A stretch of DNA of 6,968 nt from Candidatus Sediminicultor secundus. Lineage in GTDB: Bacteria > Atribacterota > JS1 > SB-45 > 34-128. The stretch covers positions 1-6,968 of the forward strand of contig NCRO01000060.1 of assembly GCA_002849045.2 (NCBI GenBank), read 5' to 3'. This document shows positions 1 through 4,811 of this stretch, piece after piece (position 1 is the stretch's first letter; each line of letters begins with the position of its first letter). The notes under the pieces were generated by a model. It searched no databases. It was not told the DNA's origin and saw only the letters and a list, made by a program, of their open reading frames with translations. A program made the translations under genes and the position numbers.

Positions 1-1095
1 TGTTTTGTAGTGCTTCATCATACCAAGATATGAATTTGTGCTGCTTTGAAATGACTTTATCTCTGATTTATCAGGTTTATGATGATCAGCGGTTTTATTA
101 TGTATTTGTATGGCTTGATAAAAATTACCTTTAGTACGATTACCGATATAAATCCGGTTAGATTTTATCACAGCCCCCAGATATGAAAGACCTTTGCTGT
201 AATGCTGTAAATAAATCTTATTAGAGTGTAATACCAGTCCGAGATTAGAATATAAATATTCCTTGATAATCGGGATGATTGATTTTAAATACTCTTTATC
301 AGGATGAATCATAACAAAGTCATCAACATACCTGCCATAATATCTTATTTTCAAATTATGCTTGATAAAGTGATCAAATGAATTCATATAAAAGTTAGCA
401 AATACCTGACTGGTGAGATTGCCTATCGGGAGTCCGCAATTATCCGGTGTATAAAAAAGACTTTTGTCGCGGGGAAGATTATCCCAATCTGATTTATTCC
501 CTTTTATAATACAATGATTTGCAGGATCATGATAGATAATTTTACGGCATAAATCAATTATCAAGAATTGATCCGGTTTATGATATTTTTCTATAATGAA
601 TTTGTTGAGTTTTTCGAATAATAAACCTCTATTGATACTCATAAAAAAAGCTTTGATGTCAAGCTTGAGAATAAAGCAATCTTTTGTGTAGTTTTGTGAG
701 CAGGTACGAATAAAATGGTCAACTCTCCGGATTCCAAAATGAGTACCTTTACCCACCCGGCAGGCGTAGCTGTCAAAGATAAATTCTTTTTCAAAGAACT
801 GGTTTAATTTGTTTATAATCAGATGATGAACTATACGGTCGCGGAAATTGGCTGCAAATATTTCTCTTTTGACAGATTTAATTACTATAAAAGCAATAGA
901 TTTACCAGGATTGTATAAGCCTGAGTTTATCTCTTTTAATAATTTAATAAGATTATTTTCATAATCAACTTCAAAGGCGAGAGCATTATCAGTTCTGCGC
1001 TTATTGCTTCGACAATTAAAATAAGCTTCAAATAGGTCATAAAGAGTAATTGAACAGTCAGGTTTATTAAAAAACGGGAAAAGTTCTAACTGCAT
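1..1095 (-). CDS. DGR reverse transcriptase (3' end cut by window edge)
   Basis: Reverse transcriptase of the diversity-generating retroelement. It copies the TR RNA into adenine-mutagenised cDNA that replaces the VR of the lipoprotein gene. I translated it by hand from ATG at 1095: 365 codons stay open to base 1, so the C-terminus lies outside the window. Visible motifs are motif A FILKLDIKAFF (Asp146), the DGR-type motif GLPIGNLTSQ (221-230, with the SQ typical of DGR RTs), the catalytic YVDD (256-259) and a thumb-proximal YLGAVI near 305-310. The known DGR RT family is roughly 300-450 residues long, so little is probably missing. There is no maturase or endonuclease domain in the visible part, which fits a DGR rather than a group II intron. 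AAGGTG lies 5 nt before the ATG inside the 3' arm of a hairpin. Base composition is clearly AT-richer than the target gene. The DGR RT assignment is firm because TR, VR and avd are all adjacent. Confidence 0.96.
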   Translation of the reverse strand, partial: MQLELFPFFNKPDCSITLYDLFEAYFNCRSNKRRTDNALAFEVDYENNLIKLLKEINSGLYNPGKSIAFIVIKSVKREIFAANFRDRIVHHLIINKLNQFFEKEFIFDSYACRVGKGTHFGIRRVDHFIRTCSQNYTKDCFILKLDIKAFFMSINRGLLFEKLNKFIIEKYHKPDQFLIIDLCRKIIYHDPANHCIIKGNKSDWDNLPRDKSLFYTPDNCGLPIGNLTSQVFANFYMNSFDHFIKHNLKIRYYGRYVDDFVMIHPDKEYLKSIIPIIKEYLYSNLGLVLHSNKIYLQHYSKGLSYLGAVIKSNRIYIGNRTKGNFYQAIQIHNKTADHHKPDKSEIKSFQSSTNSYLGMMKHYKT

Positions 1096-1101
1096 AAAAA
1101 C

Positions 1102-1135
1102 ACCTTGCCCGAATAATAATTTATCCGGGCAAGGT
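1102..1135 (-). promoter_or_regulatory. Hairpin between TR and RT (terminator-like, hides the RT ribosome-binding site)
   Basis: A perfect 10-bp inverted repeat, ACCTTGCCCG at 1102-1111 and CGGGCAAGGT at 1126-1135, with a 14-nt loop. Read on the minus strand, its 3' arm is followed by GTTTTT and then the RT ATG. The arm contains AAGGTG, the only plausible Shine-Dalgarno for the RT. The stem could therefore act as an intrinsic terminator that sets the 3' end of the TR RNA, as a translational lock on the RT, or as both. The structure is seen in the sequence. The function is inferred. Confidence 0.6.
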
Positions 1136-1147
1136 ACAGGCTTGTTT

Positions 1148-1282
1148 AAAACCCCGAACAGCACGGACCCGGTTTGTATTGTTCTTGTTGTTGTTGTTCT
1201 GATTACCATTGTTGAAATTCTGGTTCCATGCGTTGTTAGCATTGTTCTCCGACGAACTCCAGTAGTTGTTATCAGTAAAACC
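1148..1282 (-). repeat. DGR template repeat (TR)
   Basis: Non-coding donor copy of the VR, lying between avd and the RT and transcribed on the minus strand. It aligns without gaps to the VR over 1148-1270 (offset 728), then after a 3-nt gap over 1271-1282. On the coding strand it is loaded with AAC/AAT codons. Read in the VR frame it gives Asn-rich text around the fixed YWSSSE and RVRAVR motifs. Of 46 template adenines between 1173 and 1270, 25 differ in the VR (10 to G, 8 to T, 7 to C), and no other template base differs in that interval. The 14 bp at 1159-1172 are identical in both copies and free of adenine on the coding strand, as expected for the initiation-of-homing core. Non-adenine differences at 1158, 1152 and 1147 lie on the priming side and distinguish IMH* from IMH. 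Confidence 0.97.
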
Positions 1283-1466
1283 ACCGATTCCTTTATCGTA
1301 AAGGTGTTTTAATGTATAAAGAGCACTCCTTATACATGCAAATTAACTGTTTAAAAACAGTCCCTTTACCGCTTTTAAACTAAGCCTTGCTCGCTCCCGG
1401 CGGCCGAAACCGACGAAATTCCGGCATGCATGTCCAGTTACTAAATGGCTTACCGGACAAGCTATC
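1283..1466 (-). other. avd-TR spacer: 5' flank of the TR RNA, with a decayed coding remnant
   Basis: Stretch between the avd stop and the TR, without a convincing gene. Three things are visible. First, 1283-1325 reads in the TR frame as SALYTLKHLYDKGIGG, which continues directly into the TR-encoded GFTDNNYWSSSE. It resembles the conserved segment before YWSSSE in DUF1566-type DGR targets and looks like a fossil of a target gene. Second, there is a strong hairpin at 1313-1336. Third, a short GC-rich patch lies at about 1390-1430, unlike its AT-rich surroundings. In the Bordetella phage BPP-1 DGR, sequence on both sides of the TR is part of the functional RNA. A similar role here is inferred. 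Confidence 0.55.
1313..1336 (-). other. Hairpin just 5' of the TR in the DGR RNA
   Basis: Arms TGTATAAAGAG (1313-1323) and CTCCTTATACA (1326-1336) flank two bases. On the plus strand there is one A-C mismatch. In minus-strand RNA the same pair becomes a G-U wobble, so all 11 positions can pair (the terminal loop would open to at least 4 nt). That asymmetry fits a structure selected in the minus-strand TR transcript. Confidence 0.5.
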
Positions 1467-1808
1467 TTACAGGCCAGCATTACGCCAGCCGGTAATTTGT
1501 TTGCCAATGCTATCCATGAGAAAAGCAAGCTCGGCCTGCTTCTTCATGGGCAGGATCTTCAGGTCAACGCATAAGCGCACTTCCAATTTTAGAATCTCAA
1601 AGTCATCAAGAAACTTCTCAAGGTATTCGGTCTTGCTTTTTGCTTTGTTTGCCCGGTAAATGCTTCTTACCAGAACTATCGCATCCCGCTTCATATCCTG
1701 ACCGAGCGTGTATTTATATTCCCTTGGAAAATCTTTAGTATATTCGAATATCTTCAAGATCAACTGATATACATCTTTAAATACCTTTAAATCGTAATAT
1801 AGCGCCAT
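1467..1808 (-). CDS. avd: Avd, DGR accessory variability determinant
   Basis: Small helical accessory protein of 113 residues that partners the RT in mutagenic retrohoming. In BPP-1, Avd is a barrel-shaped pentamer of four-helix bundles, basic on the surface, that binds the RT and nucleic acid. The start MALYYDLKVFKDVYQLILKI, the central EYKYTLGQDMKRDAI and SIYRAN segments (about residues 30-53), and the C-terminal KQITGW (about 103-108) match the Avd/S23-like family as I know it. It is rich in Lys and Arg. Length is close to the family norm of about 110-130, so it looks complete. It lies 64 nt after the target gene and before the TR, the usual DGR position. ATG at 1808 has no Shine-Dalgarno: the preceding bases are T and A runs just after a hairpin. 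Expression may depend on the upstream target gene or on unusual initiation. Confidence 0.93.
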   Translation of the reverse strand: MALYYDLKVFKDVYQLILKIFEYTKDFPREYKYTLGQDMKRDAIVLVRSIYRANKAKSKTEYLEKFLDDFEILKLEVRLCVDLKILPMKKQAELAFLMDSIGKQITGWRNAGL

Positions 1809-1823
1809 TTTTAAAAAAACTTA

Positions 1824-1844
1824 TAAGGGGGCTTTGCCCCCTTA
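1824..1844 (-). promoter_or_regulatory. DGR hairpin/cruciform downstream of the VR, also terminator-like
   Basis: A perfect 9-bp inverted repeat, TAAGGGGGC (1824-1832) and GCCCCCTTA (1836-1844), with a 3-nt loop, starts about 28 bp after the target stop codon. A GC-rich hairpin just after IMH promotes target recognition in the BPP-1 DGR, and this one is in the same place. On the minus strand it is followed by ATAAG and seven T, so it could also work as an intrinsic terminator between the target and avd. The structure is certain. Which role applies is inferred. Confidence 0.75.
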
Positions 1845-1872
1845 ACCCTTAAATAGTTAAATTGATAAATGG

Positions 1873-3855
1873 TTAAAAAGCCCGACCAGCACGGACCCGG
1901 AAGGCAGTGTCCTTGGTGTCGCTGAACTGACCACCAGTGTTGAAATACTGGTCCCATGCGCGGATAGCAAGGGACTCCGACGAACTCCAGTAGTCGCTGG
2001 GATCAGTAAAACCGTATAATGAGCGATCTCCAGGTGTAGAAGCTAAATTTGTTCTCATAGCAGCCAGTTCATCTTTCGAGGGGAGGAACCAGTCTTCGTA
2101 AGTGACCCCGCCAACTATTATAGTGTAATCATCGCAAACCTTCGCTGCTCCGCCATTATAGCCAGTTTGAGCCTTCATTGCGTTTGTGTTTGCTTGTCCA
2201 GTACCATAATCTGTTGATGTGCCACCATACTCTGACCCATTTACCCATGTGGTTTGCGTACTTCCACCCGTTATCCATGCAATTCCTGTATCCTCCTGGT
2301 CCTCTGTAGCTGCAATCAATCCGTGTTGTTCGCCTTCATCATAACCAGGGTCTCCACTTTGGAGGATATAGGCTACTTTGCCGCCGCCATAACTAGCGCC
2401 TACTATTAAGAATACTGCTGTTACTACTCCTGAATCAATAGGATTTGTTGCTACTGCTCCAGCTACCGTGAAGAAGTCGAGAGCCACACCTGTTAAGGTA
2501 AATCCTGCTTTTGCTGTGAGTGTAATCGTTGCTGTGTAGGTTACACCTCCCAGGAACGGATTATCATTAGGACTCCATGTTACGCTTCCTGTGTATTGAG
2601 CTGTTCCATCTATTGTGGTTACCGGAACTCCGTCCGTTACCGGTGCGGTTACTTCGGGTATTGCTGCGATGTCGATTACGGCTACTGGAACAGTTACAGT
2701 CAAGGTGTTACTTACTGATACGCTTGCGGGATCAAATGCTGATGTTTTAGCTTGGATTGTTAGATCTCCAGCTGCTGCTGTTCCAGTAAATGCTACTGTT
2801 ATTTCCGTTGCACTTACAAAGGATACTGTGCCTAGTGTTAGACCTGTTGTTCCTAACCCTACTGTTAAATCAGCTGCTACAATACCAGCTTTGAAATTTG
2901 TTCCTGTTACTGTAACTGTTGGTGCTGCTGCTTCATTTGCAATGGTACTAGTTGTTGCTATTACTGGTGCTGCTACCGTTACTGTTACTAGGTAAGCTTG
3001 AGTTGAAGTATCTTCCGCTGTTACCGTGTAGTTCACTGGCGATGTGAAGTCTTGTGCTGTGCCAGAGGCAGGTGATACACTTATCCCGGTGTGTACAATG
3101 GTCGGTACTAATGCTGTTACATCAGTCCCAAACGGTACTGCAAGGGCTATGGTTTTTGCTCCTTCGTTTATCACGCCGACTACATCAGGATCAAGTGCCG
3201 CAAAGCCAAAGGCGGTGATAGCTTTGGCATCGCTTAGTGACGGTGGAGTTGGCGTAGGAGATGGTGCAGGTGACGGAGCAGGTGTTGGTGGATAAAGGAA
3301 ATCCTCTACTGACTGCTCAATGGCTGCTGATACAGTGGGGTCTCCACCGGCCTGTATTGTACTACATACGATACTTGAAACATCATCAAAGTTGGGATCC
3401 GCTATGATAGCAGCACAATCGATATCAGCCGGATTATCTCCCGCATCCATCATCGCTTGAGCAATCAGGCAAGCTGCGGTGGTACTACAATCCGCTATCC
3501 CCAGGTCATGCTCCATGCCTGCTTCGCACTGACAGGTCATCTGCTGCAGTTTTATCCCATCCTTTGTAGCTTCCAGGAGGTAGGGGCCACCCTGAGGGAC
3601 AAACACCTGGTAATAGCCGTTAGCATCGGTGGTGGTGGTGGCGATAATCTCATCGGTTGCAAAGTCAATGATGTTGACCGTGGCATCAGGCAGGGCCTGA
3701 CCGGTCAGGTCTTTGGTCTGTACCGTCCCTTCCGGTACCATAACTTGTCCTTTGAGCATACCCTCGGTAACAGGAGGTTTGAGAAAACAACTGGTTAAAA
3801 GTAAAATCCCCAGGATGAGCAGAGAGAGAAAGAGTAGATTTCTTTTCTTTAACAT
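1873..3855 (-). CDS. DGR target: lipoprotein with Ig-like domains and a C-terminal variable DUF1566/C-type-lectin-like domain
   Basis: Exported, lipid-anchored display protein of 660 residues diversified by the adjacent DGR. It has a type II signal peptide with lipobox LLTSC (Cys23). A carboxypeptidase-regulatory-like domain spans about 33-118. A Cys-bearing region (108-165) of unknown fold follows, then a Pro/Thr/Ser linker (189-205). Next come a DUF5018-like Ig domain (208-295), an IPT/TIG-like Ig domain (297-390) and a third Ig-like domain (391-486). The C-terminal DUF1566/Lcl-type domain (487-660) contains WFLPSKDEL (589-597), YWSSSE (622-627) and RVRAGRAF (653-660). The VR covers the last 46 residues, and substituted positions are 620, 621, 628, 629, 631, 632, 635, 637, 640, 642, 644-647 and 649-652. 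AGGAGG lies 6 nt before the ATG. The variable face probably binds a ligand at the cell surface. Its partner is unknown. Domain names come from recall of the families. The DGR target role is certain. Confidence 0.95.
   Translation of the reverse strand: MLKKRNLLFLSLLILGILLLTSCFLKPPVTEGMLKGQVMVPEGTVQTKDLTGQALPDATVNIIDFATDEIIATTTTDANGYYQVFVPQGGPYLLEATKDGIKLQQMTCQCEAGMEHDLGIADCSTTAACLIAQAMMDAGDNPADIDCAAIIADPNFDDVSSIVCSTIQAGGDPTVSAAIEQSVEDFLYPPTPAPSPAPSPTPTPPSLSDAKAITAFGFAALDPDVVGVINEGAKTIALAVPFGTDVTALVPTIVHTGISVSPASGTAQDFTSPVNYTVTAEDTSTQAYLVTVTVAAPVIATTSTIANEAAAPTVTVTGTNFKAGIVAADLTVGLGTTGLTLGTVSFVSATEITVAFTGTAAAGDLTIQAKTSAFDPASVSVSNTLTVTVPVAVIDIAAIPEVTAPVTDGVPVTTIDGTAQYTGSVTWSPNDNPFLGGVTYTATITLTAKAGFTLTGVALDFFTVAGAVATNPIDSGVVTAVFLIVGASYGGGKVAYILQSGDPGYDEGEQHGLIAATEDQEDTGIAWITGGSTQTTWVNGSEYGGTSTDYGTGQANTNAMKAQTGYNGGAAKVCDDYTIIVGGVTYEDWFLPSKDELAAMRTNLASTPGDRSLYGFTDPSDYWSSSESLAIRAWDQYFNTGGQFSDTKDTAFRVRAGRAF
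1876..2013 (-). repeat. DGR variable repeat (VR) with IMH at the target's 3' end
   Basis: Recipient copy of the TR forming the 3' end of the lipoprotein gene, residues 615-660. Substitutions relative to the TR lie only at template adenines across 1901-1998. Unchanged blocks are the YWSSSE tract (1975-1994 matches the TR for 20 bp) and the IMH core (1887-1900). The VR has one extra codon, CCC (Pro619, 1999-2001), where the TR has none. No stop codon arises, because AAC and AAT templates cannot yield one through adenine change alone. Confidence 0.97.
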
Positions 3856-3861
3856 TATTTG

Positions 3862-3867
3862 CCTCCT
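3862..3867 (-). promoter_or_regulatory. Ribosome-binding site of the DGR target gene
   Basis: AGGAGG on the minus strand, 6 nt before the ATG at 3855. It is a full consensus Shine-Dalgarno, which settles the start and contrasts with avd, which has none. Confidence 0.85.
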
Positions 3868-3980
3868 AATTTATGGGAAAATTAATTTCCTAAATTTTAT
3901 TGAGATATATAAACAAGAAAAGACAGAATAAAAAAATAAGGGCATTACTTTCTTACTCTGTCTTTCTACCTGAAAGATTC

Positions 3981-3998
3981 TTCCTAAAGCATTAGGAA
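3981..3998. promoter_or_regulatory. Palindrome TTCCTAA-N4-TTAGGAA (copy 1)
   Basis: Perfect 7-bp arms around AGCA. The same arms recur about 50 bp away around a 3-bp spacer. It could be a binding site for a dimeric regulator or a small RNA hairpin in the leader. Confidence 0.5.
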
Positions 3999-4030
3999 AT
4001 AAGTTTTTTTTAGTAAACTCTGTAAGGGTT

Positions 4031-4047
4031 TTCCTAAAAATTAGGAA
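4031..4047. promoter_or_regulatory. Palindrome TTCCTAA-N3-TTAGGAA (copy 2)
   Basis: Perfect 7-bp arms around AAA, identical in arm sequence to the copy at 3981-3998. Repetition of an exact palindrome in a leader argues for a real site rather than chance. The ligand or protein is unknown. Confidence 0.5.
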
Positions 4048-4226
4048 TTGCCCCGTCTGTGCTTTTTAATATAAAGCTGGCCAGAGTTCTATCCGGTAAC
4101 AGTCTTTTTTCCTGAAAGTTTGGATACATTTAGTATCTTGCCTTTTTGGCTCCTTTTCCTTTGTTTTAAAAAGAAAAGATTTCTCCTGTTACCTTCATAC
4201 AGGCTAAATTAAATATGTTTTTTATA

Positions 4227-4248
4227 ATGTACAAATTATGTACAAATT
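4227..4248. repeat. Tandem 11-bp repeat ATGTACAAATT x2 (operator-like)
   Basis: Two exact head-to-tail copies (4227-4237, 4238-4248), each holding the palindrome TGTACA, so the two palindromes sit 11 bp apart on the same helix face. They lie right after the -10 box of the predicted target promoter and cover about +1 to +16, a usual place for a repressor site. The repeat is seen directly. Repression is inferred. Confidence 0.5.
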
Positions 4249-4249
4249 A

Positions 4250-4277
4250 ATTATATCACATTTATTTATAAAATCAA
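4250..4277 (-). promoter_or_regulatory. Predicted sigma70 promoter of the DGR target
   Basis: On the minus strand, TTGATT (4272-4277), a 16-bp spacer and a perfect TATAAT (4250-4255). The predicted start is near 4243. The promoter lies just inside the terminator at 4304-4338, which would insulate it from upstream transcription. The area is very AT-rich, so chance matches are possible. Confidence 0.5.
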
Positions 4278-4303
4278 TCTTTTTTTAAAATATTTATAAA
4301 AAA

Positions 4304-4338
4304 TAAAAAAAGCCCTTCAGCTTTATTGCCAAAGGGCT
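4304..4338 (-). terminator. Intrinsic terminator, minus strand
   Basis: Stem AGCCCTT (4311-4317) with AAGGGCT (4332-4338) and a 14-nt loop. On the minus strand it is followed by seven T, A and more T. It separates the DGR unit from whatever is transcribed upstream. Its 3' arm and T-tract share about 16 nt with the terminator at 6904-6935. Confidence 0.75.
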
Positions 4339-4670
4339 AGAAATATTCAGGCTCCCCCAGACAGAACGAGTTTCGAACTTTTTGTATGAGTGATGAAACT
4401 GAAAATGTATGTCATAAGTTAGAAGAAGTAACTGGGATTTGTTAAGAATTAATAGTAAATAGAAAACGGAATAATTCTTAAGATATGTTCTACTTTTAAA
4501 ATTAACCTATAATTCCTATTGGATAAGGAAATACATAATAGTATAACCACATTGAATCAGTAAAATCGGGAATACTATTCTCTGTGCTTCTCGGAAGTAC
4601 AGAAAGAACTCTCCGGAATGAAGGTAGGATTGGGGAAAATTGAATAGAGATAAAAAAATACAATAAACAA
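4339..4670. other. Intergenic stretch without a supported gene; perfect 10-bp inverted repeat at 4442-4481
   Basis: No reading frame here has both a believable start and a coding character. The one clear structure is TTAAGAATTA (4442-4451) with TAATTCTTAA (4472-4481), a perfect inverted repeat around 20 bp. Because intrinsic terminators lie on both sides, an independent small minus-strand RNA is possible. I see no promoter strong enough to claim it. Confidence 0.35.
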
Positions 4671-4719
4671 AAAAAAGGTAAGTTATAAAGAAAGCCATCT
4701 TCTTTGCTTACCCTTTTTT
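4671..4719 (-). terminator. Bidirectional intrinsic terminator after the HD-GYP gene
   Basis: Stem GGTAAG (4677-4682) with CTTACC (4707-4712), and inner stem AAAGAA (4687-4692) with TTCTTT (4700-4705). It is flanked by six A on the left and a T-run on the right, so each strand ends in a U-tract. It sits about 95 nt after the HD-GYP stop. There is no plus-strand gene, so its main use should be on the minus strand. Confidence 0.7.
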
Positions 4720-4744
4720 ATTTTATAATCTAAAAATCAATGCA

Positions 4745-4793
4745 AGTCAAGGGGGACTGATTTCAACATTTGACATAGGATCGTCCCCTGTCA
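4745..4793. repeat. REP-like palindromic cluster
   Basis: Two overlapping imperfect palindromes: GGGGAC (4752-4757) with GTCCCC (4783-4788), and TGACA plus AGG (4771-4779) with CCTGTCA (4787-4793). A short GC-rich mosaic in AT-rich intergenic DNA right after a stop codon is typical of REP-type or small MITE-like elements. Whether it is repeated in the genome cannot be seen here. Confidence 0.4.
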
Positions 4794-4811
4794 TGTTTTT
4801 GATACTCTTGT

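Larger units (their letters stand above)
3856..4243 (-). other. Long 5' leader of the DGR target, with repeated hairpins; no gene
   Basis: About 390 nt between the predicted transcription start and the target ATG, with no supported ORF. It contains two TTCCTAA/TTAGGAA palindromes (3981-3998, 4031-4047) and a further TTCCTAA half-site at 3887-3893. ACTCTGT occurs twice ahead of the palindromes (3955-3961, 4017-4023), and its inverse AACTCTG/CAGAGTT pairs 4016-4022 with 4082-4088. A module reading CTTTCAGG then AAAGAC on the minus strand appears near 3962-3978 and again near 4102-4119. On the minus strand GGGCA (about 4049-4053) could pair with TGCCC (about 3941-3945), which is followed by TTATTTTTTT. 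This could be an attenuator or a cis-regulatory RNA. I recognise no known riboswitch class. Confidence 0.45.

Noticed and set aside
1..1095. Group II intron or retron RT as an alternative to a DGR RT
   Set aside because: The adjacent TR/VR pair with adenine-only differences, avd and the GNLTSQ motif are DGR-specific. No intron domain V/VI or msr/msd-type structure is apparent.
1343..1528. 61-codon frame overlapping the avd 3' end and the avd-TR spacer
   Set aside because: It starts with TTG inside avd in another frame, has no ribosome-binding site, and covers the structured RNA flank of the TR. I recognise no family.
2615..3295. Long plus-strand frames inside the lipoprotein gene
   Set aside because: They are mirror frames of Thr/Val/Ala-rich Ig-like coding sequence, with no start signals of their own.
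3856..4243. Cyclic-di-GMP-I riboswitch in the target leader (suggested by GCACAG, GGGGCAA and AAAAAGGCAAG stretches)
   Set aside because: The invariant GACGCAAAGCC core and the paired second helix are absent. I cannot fit any riboswitch class I know.
4227..4248. CRISPR-type repeat
   Set aside because: Only two short tandem copies without spacers and no cas genes. It is better explained as an operator pair.
4366..4384. T-arm-like TTCGAA near 4371 next to a GGCTCCCCCAG stretch, as a tRNA remnant
   Set aside because: Neither strand gives a 5-bp T-stem around it, and no acceptor or anticodon arm is found.
4516..4698. 60-codon hydrophobic reading frame on the minus strand
   Set aside because: Its start lies inside the hairpin of the terminator at 4671-4719, no good Shine-Dalgarno precedes it, and T-rich DNA read on this strand gives hydrophobic residues by chance.
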